Shown in pieces: positions 7,722 to 17,193 of a stretch of DNA of 24,960 nt. Numbering within the stretch: the stretch's first letter is position 1; every line of letters starts with the position of its first letter. Made by a program: the position numbers and the translations under genes. The notes beneath the pieces were generated by a model that saw nothing but the letters and a program-made list of their open reading frames with translations, was not told the DNA's origin and did not search any database. Source of the DNA: Pilimelia columellifera (GTDB lineage: Bacteria; Actinomycetota; Actinomycetes; Mycobacteriales; Micromonosporaceae). The stretch is from positions 1-24,960 of the forward strand of contig NZ_BAAARY010000024.1 in the NCBI RefSeq assembly GCF_039532605.1, written 5' to 3'.

Positions 7722-7758
7722 TTGTCACCCTCGCTGTCTTCGTCAGTGTCGGCGCTGC

Positions 7759-7791
7759 TCAGCCGGCCGTCGCCAACATGTCAGCCGGCCG
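7759..7791. promoter_or_regulatory. Paired 11-bp direct repeats upstream of ald
   Basis: TCAGCCGGCCG occurs at 7759-7769 and exactly again at 7781-7791, 22 bp apart start to start, or about two helical turns. They lie 38-70 nt upstream of the ald start, where an operator would sit. Each copy contains the palindrome CGGCCG. No regulator is assigned, and GC-rich chance matches are possible. Confidence 0.3.
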
Positions 7792-7909
7792 AAGCCAGCA
7801 ACACCCACGGCCGTCCGGCAGTCTAAAGCCGGCAGTGGCGGACATCGCCGGCGCCACGCCCTCGCCAGAACTCGCCGAGGTCCGGGCCGCTCCGCCCGCG
7901 GACCCACGC

Positions 7910-8481
7910 CTACCGGGCGACCTGCGCGGCGGCGCGCAGCCGGCGGTCCGCCGCCAACAGACCCGCCACCGTCACGCCGTTGGTGATCTCCCCAGAGTCG
8001 ATCATAGAGAGGGCGCGCGGCATCGCGATGCGCTCGACGATCAGATCAGCCTCCTCGCCGCGGCGCGGTGGGCGCTCCCCAGGAGCGTCCGCCAGGTCCC
8101 GCGCCAGGAACACCTCGATCTCCTCGCTGGAGCAGCCCGGCGAGGGATGCAGGCGCAGCAACGGCGTCCACGACCCGGCCGTCAGGTCGGTCTCCTCGGC
8201 CAACTCGCGCTGCGCGGTGCGGACCGCGGGCTCGTCAACGACATCCCGCAACCCCGCCGGGGCCTCCCACAGCCGCCGACGCACCGGATGCCGGTAATGC
8301 CCGAGGAGCACCACCGCCCCGGCGTCGTCAACGGCGATGACCGCCACCGCGCCGGGATGGCGCAGGTAGTCGCGGGTCGCCACCCCGCCGTCGGGCATCC
8401 GGACCTCGTCGCTCACCACCGAGAAGATCCGGCCCGCGAACCGGTCCGTCGATCCGACGACGACGTAGCCGTCAGGCACGC

Positions 8482-8485
<4 letters not shown>
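7910..8485 (-). CDS. NUDIX hydrolase, ADP-ribose pyrophosphatase-like
   Basis: The protein is a 191-aa NUDIX enzyme. The NUDIX box spans residues 78-101: GLRDVVDE, then seven residues, then RELAEETDL, which provides the Mg-binding glutamates. The EAPAG just before it and the one-residue-longer first spacer match ADP-ribose pyrophosphatases such as M. tuberculosis Rv1700, which also sits beside pyrG. The likely reaction is ADP-ribose to AMP and ribose 5-phosphate, though related NUDIX enzymes hydrolyse other nucleoside diphosphates. The final Gly of the box is Asp (TD). GTG 8485 overlaps the pyrG stop as GTGA, so the two are co-translated. Substrate is inferred. Confidence 0.9.
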
Positions 8486-10293
<1,808 letters not shown>

Positions 10294-10400
10294 GGCCTGC
10301 TCCCGTGGTCGTGCGGGCGTCCGGGCAGGCCCGGCGCCGCGCTGTTCGGCTGCTGCGCCCGCGACTCTCCACGACCGGACTGGTCAATCGCCAGCCTGGT

Positions 10401-10421
10401 CGTGGATCTTCGCGATCCACG
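10401..10421. terminator. 8-bp hairpin in pyrG leader region
   Basis: CGTGGATC (10401-10408) and GATCCACG (10414-10421) form a perfect 8-bp stem with a TTCGC loop. It lies between the stop of the 12-TM gene and the pyrG start. There is no U run on the minus strand. It may be a U-less terminator or a leader hairpin. Confidence 0.4.
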
Positions 10422-10445
10422 GGTCTCCACGCTAACACCATGCTC

Positions 10446-10470
10446 GACCCGCCTCCCGCGGGGCGGGGTC
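10446..10470 (-). terminator. GC-rich hairpin at end of 12-TM gene
   Basis: Plus-strand GACCCGCC (10446-10453) pairs with GGCGGGGTC (10462-10470) with a single bulged G. It overlaps the stop codon of the upstream gene at 10469-10471. With the 10401 hairpin it suggests that the envelope block ends here and that pyrG is separately expressed. No U run is present. Confidence 0.4.
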
Positions 10471-12622
10471 AGTCCGAGAGCTGCTGCGGGAGAGGGGTGC
10501 GGTCGGCGGCATGGTCGAGGACCCGCAGCGCGCCGAGGGTGGCCAACGGGACGACGACCGCAGCCGCCGCCCCGGCGACGTTGAGCGCCAGCCCCCCCAC
10601 CGCGCCGGCCAGGAGCGTCGCCACCGCCACTCCGACAAGGCCCGCCCGGATAGCCGGATAGATCCCGTAGAGCCGTTTGAGGCCACCCCAGTCCCGCAGC
10701 AGCGCCAGCCAGACGAACAGGGCCGCGACAATCGCCAGAATCGTCAACGGGCTGGTGGCGAAGGTGATGACGTTCGCCGCGCCGGTCCGCTGGATTGTCG
10801 GCCCGCCGGCGCCCTCGCTCCACTGGGTAAGGAACCGCCCGAGGCTCCCCTGGTCCTGCGGTGGCCGCCTCAGATCCCAGGTCGCGAGGCCCACCGCGAC
10901 CGCGACCCCGGCCAGGCTGGACCATGCGAACCTGGAGAAGGTGAGCCAGCCGCCGGCGCTCAGCGCCCCCGCGACCGCCACGCCCGAGGTGACGGCGATC
11001 GCGCCCACCGCGTCCGCGCCGAGGTATGGGCTACCGACGAGCAGCACGGCGACCGCGCCCACTCCCGCCATCGCCCACGGACGCGCCGATCGGGCCAGCA
11101 GCTGCGCCACACAACCGGCGCCCAGCAGCACCCCGGCCACCAGGACGCCGAGTCCCACCGACCCGATCCCGGCATACCGGACCCCGTCCAGGGCCGAATA
11201 GCCGGCGACGCCGTTGAGCTGCAATGACGAACCGGTCAGCAGATCGGCGACGACGACGCTCGTGGCGATCCCGGCGACCATGGCGATCGGCCCCCAGGGG
11301 CGGGCGTACAGCGGAGTCACCGCGACCAGCGCCGTCAACAACGTCACCACGACCGCGGTGATCCCCAGGAACAGCCAACCGCCGTGGCCCGCGCGCCACC
11401 ACGGGAGAACGTCCGCGACCAGCGCCGCCGGCATCGCCAGCGCCGCCGCCACCAACGCCAGCTCCATCAACCGCAGCCACCGTCGCGGCGGCGACGGCGG
11501 CCCGCCGGGACCGGCGTGACGACGGGCCCGGCGCAGCAACGGCACCGCCAGGCCGGACAGGACCATGAACACCACGGTGAGACCGCCGAAGAACCAGCCC
11601 GCCACCCGCAGCTGCGCCCGGGCCGCCTGGTCGGCGTCCGTTGACGCGGCGACGACAGCGGGCAGATCCGCCGGGCGGCCCGGTGTCGAGGTCATCGGCC
11701 GGCCAGCGAGAAGCCGGTACGGAACCGACCGCCCCAGCGACGACAGGACGGTGGGCGCCACATCGACGAGCTGCACGTATCCGTCGCGGTCAGTGCTCGG
11801 CGAGGTCAACCAACCGCCCTCCCAGCCCTGACCGTGGGCGATCGCCACCTGCAGACGCGAGCCGGCGCTGACGTCGCCCACCCCGACCACCAGCAGCAGC
11901 GCGTTCGGCGGCCGGGCCGCGACGACCGCGGCGACCGTCTGGTCGGCCCTCCTGGCGGCCGCCCGGCGGTCCGGGCCACCGCCGATGGCGCCGGCGTCGA
12001 TGACGCTCAGCACGCAGCTGGCCAACAGCTCGCTGGCGCCGACCGGCGGGAGCGTCGGTTCGTACCGGTCCACCCGACCGTACGGTCGGGCGGCCGCGAT
12101 CGCCGCCCCGGGGCCGACAGCCACCGCGCAGCGCACCGATTCCGCCAACGCCCCGGGCACGGCGCCCCACGGCAGCGAGGCGCTGTTGCGGGCGACGACC
12201 GCGCGCTGGTCCGGTAGGTGCGCGCCGAGCCGGTCGGGCCGCTCCAACCGCGCCGTGGCGGCGCCGCAGGGGCCGTCGCCGCGCTCCCAGGCGGCGAAGT
12301 TTCCCGCGCCCAGCGTCAGCCAGCCGTCGGCCGGGCAGGTGGGGGCGCGGGCCGAGCGGGTCGACAGCGAGCCCACCGAACCCTCCGCGGCCAGCCGCCA
12401 CAGGGTCGGCGTGTGCTCGGGGTCGAGGTCGCTCCACCGCAGCCCGGCGACGCCAACCACCACCGCGTAGTCCGAATGCCGCGTCTGGTCCGGTCCGGGT
12501 AGGTCGGCCGACTGGCCGACCACCGCGATGAAGACCGTCAAAGCTGCCAGGATGGCCAGCCCGAGCCGCCGCACCGTAGCCGCCGCGGCGCGCGCGCCCG
12601 AGCCGGGGCTGTCGCCGTTCAC
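10469..12622 (-). CDS. 12-TM membrane protein with degenerate alkaline-phosphatase-like extracytoplasmic domain
   Basis: The 717-aa protein has one N-terminal TM helix (about 20-37) and then a large domain outside the membrane (about 50-310). About 11 further TM helices fill 340-700. The extracytoplasmic domain resembles the alkaline phosphatase/sulfatase fold. It has a first strand followed by HTPTLWRLAAEGSVGSL, a CPADGWLTLGAG segment where the nucleophile region lies, and late STDRDGYVQLVDVAPTVLSSLG. The first strand reads VVVGVAGLRW where a metal-binding Asp is normal, so activity is doubtful. GTG 12622 overlaps the glycosyltransferase stop as GTGA. Its place after a GT4, a flippase and a MraY-like gene suggests a part in a lipid-linked glycan pathway. 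The exact role is unknown. Confidence 0.72.
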   Translation of the reverse strand: MNGDSPGSGARAAAATVRRLGLAILAALTVFIAVVGQSADLPGPDQTRHSDYAVVVGVAGLRWSDLDPEHTPTLWRLAAEGSVGSLSTRSARAPTCPADGWLTLGAGNFAAWERGDGPCGAATARLERPDRLGAHLPDQRAVVARNSASLPWGAVPGALAESVRCAVAVGPGAAIAAARPYGRVDRYEPTLPPVGASELLASCVLSVIDAGAIGGGPDRRAAARRADQTVAAVVAARPPNALLLVVGVGDVSAGSRLQVAIAHGQGWEGGWLTSPSTDRDGYVQLVDVAPTVLSSLGRSVPYRLLAGRPMTSTPGRPADLPAVVAASTDADQAARAQLRVAGWFFGGLTVVFMVLSGLAVPLLRRARRHAGPGGPPSPPRRWLRLMELALVAAALAMPAALVADVLPWWRAGHGGWLFLGITAVVVTLLTALVAVTPLYARPWGPIAMVAGIATSVVVADLLTGSSLQLNGVAGYSALDGVRYAGIGSVGLGVLVAGVLLGAGCVAQLLARSARPWAMAGVGAVAVLLVGSPYLGADAVGAIAVTSGVAVAGALSAGGWLTFSRFAWSSLAGVAVAVGLATWDLRRPPQDQGSLGRFLTQWSEGAGGPTIQRTGAANVITFATSPLTILAIVAALFVWLALLRDWGGLKRLYGIYPAIRAGLVGVAVATLLAGAVGGLALNVAGAAAAVVVPLATLGALRVLDHAADRTPLPQQLSD

Positions 12623-13740
12623 CGGCCGGACCCGCGGTCCAGCTGCCGGTACAGGTCGGCGAGCGCCGCCACCGTCTGGGCCTCGGACGGCCACGTCGCC
12701 GCCCTCGCACGGCCGGCGGCGGTCAGCCGGACCCGCTCCTGCGGGTCGCCGAGCAGTTCCCGGACGGCGCTGTCAACGGCGTCGACATCGTTGGCCGGAA
12801 TCAGTCGGGCGGCGTCGCCGACGAGGCCGGGGATCCCCCCGACGGCGGTCGCCACCAGGGGCAGACCAGCCCGCAGCGCCTCCTGGACGAACAGCTGCCG
12901 GGCCTCCCAGGAGCTGGTCACCACGGCGAGGTCCGCCGCGGCGAGCAGGTCGGCGACATCGGACCGACGCCCCAGCAGCCGGACCGGCGCGTTGGCCCTG
13001 GCGACCTGGGCCTGGAGCGTGTCCGTGTCCGGCCCGTCGCCGGCGATCGCCACCAGCGGCGTCGGGCGCAGGTCGCGCCAACGGGCAGCGGCGGCCACCA
13101 ACACGTCGAGCCGCTTCTGCGGGTGCAGCCGGCCGACGGTGAGCAGCAACGGGACATCCTCGCCGAGGCCGAGCTCGGCGCGGACCTCGGCACGGCTACG
13201 GCCGGGCGCCAGCCGCGGCGCGGACAGCTCGCCCAGCCGCACGTCGCGGCCGCCGACCCGGCGGGCCCGCTCGACAAGATCGGACGACGCTCCCAGGGTG
13301 ACGTCCGCGCCGCGGGCCACCGCTGTCTCCAGCACGCGGTGCGCCACCGCGCGGACGCCGCCGGACAACGGCGCGTTGTGCCAGGTCACCACCAACGGTC
13401 GCCCGGTGCGGGCGAGCACCGCGACGAATCCGGCCCGAAGGCCGTGGGCGTGCACGACGGACACATGGCCAGCTGTTCGGATCGCACGCCGCAGCGTCCA
13501 CACCGCGCGCAGATCCGCCAGGCGGGGGCTGGGCGGGATCTCGACCGGGGACGTCGCGGCGTCGCCGAAATCGAACAGCGACAGCGCTGACGCCGGGGCG
13601 CAGACGGTCACCGGAGCCCCGTCGGCCCGCAGGCCACGGGTCACCGACGCGACATGCGCGCCGATGCCACCAGCGCTGGACGCCAGAACCTGCACCACCT
13701 GTCCGCGCCGGATGTCGGCGCCGGACACCGCGCCAGTCAC
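12619..13740 (-). CDS. GT4-family glycosyltransferase
   Basis: The protein is a GT-B fold retaining glycosyltransferase of family 4, 373 aa. The N-terminal glycine-rich loop SSAGGIGAHV lies near residues 21-30. GRLHPQKRLDVLV (203-215) begins the donor-binding half. The EX7E motif is E279/E287 in WEARQLFVQEAL, followed by GLPLVATAVGGIP. No TM helix or signal is visible, so it should act at the inner membrane face. I start at GTG 13740 because AAGGGAGG lies 5 nt upstream; ATG 13758 would add six residues without a good ribosome site. It lies 24 nt after the flippase gene and overlaps the 12-TM gene. Sugar donor and acceptor cannot be told from sequence. The acceptor is probably the lipid-linked product of the MraY-like enzyme (inference). 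Confidence 0.9.
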   Translation of the reverse strand: MTGAVSGADIRRGQVVQVLASSAGGIGAHVASVTRGLRADGAPVTVCAPASALSLFDFGDAATSPVEIPPSPRLADLRAVWTLRRAIRTAGHVSVVHAHGLRAGFVAVLARTGRPLVVTWHNAPLSGGVRAVAHRVLETAVARGADVTLGASSDLVERARRVGGRDVRLGELSAPRLAPGRSRAEVRAELGLGEDVPLLLTVGRLHPQKRLDVLVAAAARWRDLRPTPLVAIAGDGPDTDTLQAQVARANAPVRLLGRRSDVADLLAAADLAVVTSSWEARQLFVQEALRAGLPLVATAVGGIPGLVGDAARLIPANDVDAVDSAVRELLGDPQERVRLTAAGRARAATWPSEAQTVAALADLYRQLDRGSGR

Positions 13741-13764
13741 CGGCGCCTCCCTTTCCATATCGCT

Positions 13765-15372
13765 CTAGCCACGACGGCGGGATCGCAGCGCGCGCAGGCG
13801 CGCCAGCGCCGGCCGCAGATCGTGACGATCCAACGGGTAAGCCACCGCGAGGAACAACAGCATGACAGCGGGCGCGACGACGGCGGCGCGCAGGGCGCCG
13901 GCCACAGCTGGTGTCCAGGCTGGCAGAAGGCCAGGCAGCACGCCCTCCAAGGCCCAACCGCCGGCCGCCGAGACCACGGCCGCGACCAGCCCGGTTGAGG
14001 CCGCGCGGCCGAGGCCGGCGAGCGCGGCCGGACCGGCGATCCGTGACGTCGCGCCCACCATCAGAGCGCCCAGCAGCAGCAGGCCGGCCGACTGGGCGGC
14101 CAGCAACGCGGGGACCATCGGCACGGGGAGCAGAAGCGGGAGGGCGAACGTGCCGCCGATCACCGCCAGCCAGCCGGCGCCGGTCGTGGCAGCCGCCAAC
14201 CCGACCGCGCCCCTGGCGTACAGGGCGCGGGAGAGCACGGCGAACAGACCGTAGCCCAGCAGTCCCGGCGCCGACGCAGCGATGCCGTCCGCCAGCGCGA
14301 ACCGTCCGGCGGAGCCGAGCAGGACATCAGCGGCTGGACCGGCCAACGCGACGAGCAACGCGGCGCCGAGCGCGCTGAGCAGCGCCGCTGCCCGGACGGC
14401 GGGAGCGAGGGTGGCGGCGAAGCGGGTATCGTCCCGTTCCGCCGCGGCGGTCGCCAGACCTGGGTAGACGGCGGTCGCCACCGGGACTGCCAGCACCGCC
14501 CACGGCAGCAGGAACACCGTCTGGGCGAAGTTGAACTGCACCGGCGTTCCCGGTGGGCCGGCCCCCGCGTGGGCGAGCATGGCCAGTTGGGCGAGCTGCT
14601 GCCCCAGCACGGTCACCACGGCCACGCCGGCAAGCCCCGCGACGGTGCGGCGGGCCGCCTCCGGCATCTTGGCGGTCAGGTCCCAACCAAGGCGGAGCCG
14701 CCGTACCGGGACGACCAGGCACAGGCCCAGGACCGCGACGCCCGCGGTGGTGCCCGCGGTCAGGATCAGCTCGGCGCCGCGGCTCACCGCGCCCGCGTCC
14801 GGACGCGCTCCGGCGACCGCGGCGAACGACAGGTAGGCGGTGATCACTGTGACGCTCGAAAGCAGCGGGGCCAGCACCGGCCAGAGGAACCGCCGGTGCG
14901 CCTGGAGCACCCCGGTCAGCACGACGGCCACCCCGTACAGCGGGATCTGCGGCGCGAAGACCCACAGCATCCGGCGCCCCATCGGGAGCATGTCGGCGGG
15001 AACGTTCAGCAGGTCCAGGATCGGACCGTTCGCCAACGCCACGACCGCCGCCACCGACGCCAGCAGCGCCACCGTCCACAGTAGGAGGCTGGAGGCGATC
15101 GCGGCGACCCGCCGGTGGTCGCCGGCCGCGACCGGACCGGCCAGCAGCGGCACCACCAGGCTGGCCAGGGCCCCGCCGGCCACCACCTCGAAGACGATGT
15201 TCGGCACCGCGTTGACCAGCGTGTACACCGAACCGACGGCAGTGTCCGAGACCGCGTTGCCGAACACGACGGTACGACCGAACCCGACGACTCTGGCGAC
15301 CACCGTCAGCAAGGCGATCATGGTGGCAGCGCCGGCGATCCGGACGGCTGGCCCGGGGGATGGGGAACTCAC
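13765..15372 (-). CDS. MurJ/MviN-family lipid flippase
   Basis: This is a 535-aa integral membrane protein of the MOP superfamily with about 13-14 hydrophobic helices. The first is MIALLTVVARVVGFGRTVVFG, followed by SDTAVGSVYTLVNAVPNIVF and GGALASLVVPLLAG, matching the opening of MurJ. The helix-1 Arg residues are kept. The Arg pair that follows PNLL in E. coli MurJ is replaced by FEVV, although actinobacterial members vary here. MurJ flips lipid II, and this copy may flip another undecaprenyl-linked glycan made by the neighbouring MraY-like and GT4 enzymes. The start is GTG 15372, 19 nt after the upstream stop and with a weak ribosome site. ATG 15321 is an alternative, and the open frame above 15372 overlaps the MraY-like gene. 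Confidence 0.85.
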   Translation of the reverse strand: MSSPSPGPAVRIAGAATMIALLTVVARVVGFGRTVVFGNAVSDTAVGSVYTLVNAVPNIVFEVVAGGALASLVVPLLAGPVAAGDHRRVAAIASSLLLWTVALLASVAAVVALANGPILDLLNVPADMLPMGRRMLWVFAPQIPLYGVAVVLTGVLQAHRRFLWPVLAPLLSSVTVITAYLSFAAVAGARPDAGAVSRGAELILTAGTTAGVAVLGLCLVVPVRRLRLGWDLTAKMPEAARRTVAGLAGVAVVTVLGQQLAQLAMLAHAGAGPPGTPVQFNFAQTVFLLPWAVLAVPVATAVYPGLATAAAERDDTRFAATLAPAVRAAALLSALGAALLVALAGPAADVLLGSAGRFALADGIAASAPGLLGYGLFAVLSRALYARGAVGLAAATTGAGWLAVIGGTFALPLLLPVPMVPALLAAQSAGLLLLGALMVGATSRIAGPAALAGLGRAASTGLVAAVVSAAGGWALEGVLPGLLPAWTPAVAGALRAAVVAPAVMLLFLAVAYPLDRHDLRPALARLRALRSRRRG

Positions 15373-15391
15373 GTCGGACGTCTGGTCAGAT

Positions 15392-16225
15392 CTACAGTCG
15401 ACGACGACCGAGGTCGTCCAGCTGACGCAGCGCAGGCGTGTGATCGATGACGGCGGTGAAGCTGACCTTCTCGCTGGCGAGCGTGAGCGAGGCGATGACC
15501 GCCAGCGCCCCGGCACGACCGAGGACGCCCGTCCGCGCGGCGAACGCCGTGCCGAGCAACGCGCCGAGAGCGTTGGCGCCGCAGTCCCCCACCATGATGT
15601 TCTCGCCCAGGTCGTCGCGGAGCAGCCCGCCGGCCGCGCCCACCGGGCCGGCGGCCATGCCGCCGCCACGCCCGCCGAGCATCAGGGCCCCGAGCATCGT
15701 GGTGACCTTGAGCGCCCGACCCGGACGCAGATCGAGCAGGTTGACAAGGTTGGCCGCGCCAGCGATGACGCCAGCGGCGAGCGCGGTGTCGACGACGCGA
15801 CGCTGACGTCCGGCGTCCACCAGCGCGGCCGCGCCGACCGCGGCCGCGCCGACCCCGAGAATCTTCACCATTCCGCTGCTGACCCGCCGCTCCCGCAGCG
15901 CCGCCAGATGCCCGCGGAACCCTTTGTACGCCTTCTGCTCCGGGCGGTTGCCGACGACATCGTCGTAGAGTCCGACTGCCCCCGAGCCCAGCCCGGCCAG
16001 CAGGCACGCGCCGGCGGCACGTCGGCTGCCGGCGCCGGCGGCAGACACCGCCGAGGCGGCGATGGCGGCGGCGGGGCCGCCGGCGAGGGTGACCTGCCGC
16101 CCGCGGAAGTTCGTCCGCCGCAGCGCCGGCGCCACCGGGGTGGCGGTGAGCGCTTCGACGGCCGTCTGCGCGACGACCCCGGCGACCGCCAACAGCGCGA
16201 GGCGCCCCGCGCGACGGCCTCTCAC
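15392..16225 (-). CDS. MraY/WecA-like phospho-sugar transferase (glycosyl-1-phosphate transferase family 4)
   Basis: This is a 277-aa polytopic membrane protein. In order it carries RRTNFRGRQVTLAGG (36-50, the usual position of the P-x-x-GG segment), YDDV (87-90, the paired Asp of the active site), KGFRGHL, NLVNLLDLRPGRALK (159-173, third active-site Asp) and GDCGANALG (213-221, usually GDxGS). These match the family that attaches phospho-sugars from UDP to undecaprenyl phosphate. The sequence lacks the NxxDGLDG form and the His cluster of true MraY, so MurNAc-pentapeptide is unlikely to be its substrate. GTG 16225 overlaps the mctB stop as GTGA. It probably makes the first step of a glycan handled by the GT4 and flippase genes downstream. 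Confidence 0.82.
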   Translation of the reverse strand: MRGRRAGRLALLAVAGVVAQTAVEALTATPVAPALRRTNFRGRQVTLAGGPAAAIAASAVSAAGAGSRRAAGACLLAGLGSGAVGLYDDVVGNRPEQKAYKGFRGHLAALRERRVSSGMVKILGVGAAAVGAAALVDAGRQRRVVDTALAAGVIAGAANLVNLLDLRPGRALKVTTMLGALMLGGRGGGMAAGPVGAAGGLLRDDLGENIMVGDCGANALGALLGTAFAARTGVLGRAGALAVIASLTLASEKVSFTAVIDHTPALRQLDDLGRRRL

Positions 16226-17148
16226 GGCGCGGCCTTGGGCATCAGACCCTGTGCCCCGGCGCCGACACCGTACTGACCGGCGACGCCGACGAGTTGGCCA
16301 CCGACGGCCATCGCGGTGACCAGCTGCCCCTGGGCGGTGTCGGCGTTGTCGACGGTGGAGATGGTCTTGGACAGGGTCGGGTCGGCCCGCACCGCCTCGA
16401 CCACGTTGCCCGCGCCGACCCCGCCGCCGCCGACGACGATCCGTCCGGCCCGGTCGAACTGGGCGACCAGGGTCAACGTGTTCTTGTTCTCTGCCTGAGC
16501 GTTGTTGTCGGTGGGCGGCAGGTCGCTGACCACGACGACGACCTCGGCGGGGCCGGACGGCGCGGCCGAGGTGGACAGGTAGCCGGTGTCCTGGTACGCC
16601 GCGAGCACCGAGCGGAGGTCGTTGAGCGCCACCGCGGGGACGCGATCGAGCAGAGCCGCGGCAAGCAACGCGCTGGACTTCTCCACGCCGTCGCTGTTGC
16701 CGGGAAGCGTGGCGGCGGCGACGGTGGGCGGCAACGCCTTGTCGGCCAGGTCCAGCAGCTCGATGCCGTTGGCCGGGTCGATGAACTTGTCCTCGACGTC
16801 GATCTGGCCGGTGACCCTGGCGCCGGCGACCGCGAGCATCGCGCGCACGCCCTCGGCGTGCTCCCGGCCGCCCGGCAGGGTCAGCACCAGTACCCGACGG
16901 TTGGTCAGGGCGCCACCGATGATCTTGGGGGCGGCCAACCGGAGGAAGTCCTCTTTGCGCCCGGCGTCCTCGCGTAGGTGGATGACCTGGTCGCGCAGGT
17001 TTCCGTTGGCCTTGCCAAGCGAGTTGACCTGGTCGCTCAGGGAGTCGGCCGCGGGGCCGTTGAGGGCCGCCGTGCCGACGACCAGACCGATCGCCAACGC
17101 GAGGAAGACCGCGGTCAGCGACACTACGTGGTACCGAAAGTTGATCAC
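16222..17148 (-). CDS. mctB: MctB/SteB-type protein (copper transporter family, DUF3186)
   Basis: The 308-aa protein starts with the family signature INFRYHVVSLTAVFLALAIG, one TM helix at about 9-30. A coiled coil follows (about 36-65, DSLSDQVNSLGKANGNLRDQ) and then an extracytoplasmic alpha/beta domain. In M. tuberculosis the homologue Rv1698 was named MctB for copper handling at the outer membrane. In Corynebacterium glutamicum the homologue SteB works with SteA in cell separation. A bacterium without a mycolate outer membrane would not need an outer-membrane channel, so the SteB role fits better here (inference). GTG 17148 has AGAGG 8 nt upstream. It lies 45 nt after steA and overlaps the MraY-like gene. 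Confidence 0.9.
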   Translation of the reverse strand: MINFRYHVVSLTAVFLALAIGLVVGTAALNGPAADSLSDQVNSLGKANGNLRDQVIHLREDAGRKEDFLRLAAPKIIGGALTNRRVLVLTLPGGREHAEGVRAMLAVAGARVTGQIDVEDKFIDPANGIELLDLADKALPPTVAAATLPGNSDGVEKSSALLAAALLDRVPAVALNDLRSVLAAYQDTGYLSTSAAPSGPAEVVVVVSDLPPTDNNAQAENKNTLTLVAQFDRAGRIVVGGGGVGAGNVVEAVRADPTLSKTISTVDNADTAQGQLVTAMAVGGQLVGVAGQYGVGAGAQGLMPKAAP

Positions 17149-17193
17149 TTCAATGGCCTCTTGGTCCGTCGCCCGCTGACTGCGCCACGCTCG

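Noticed and set aside
7820..7825. TAGACT -10-like box on the minus strand upstream of ald
   Set aside because: The -10 is reasonable, but no -35 hexamer lies at 16-18 nt; reported only as a note.
10429..10434. TAGCGT -10-like box upstream of pyrG (a similar box lies upstream of the phasin-like gene near 22875)
   Set aside because: No acceptable -35 at 16-19 nt in either place; too weak to call.
15373..15669. N-terminal extension of the MurJ-like protein by 99 residues
   Set aside because: It overlaps the 3' half of the MraY-like gene and reads as Arg/Ser/Trp-rich nonsense; GTG 15372 leads directly into the first helix.
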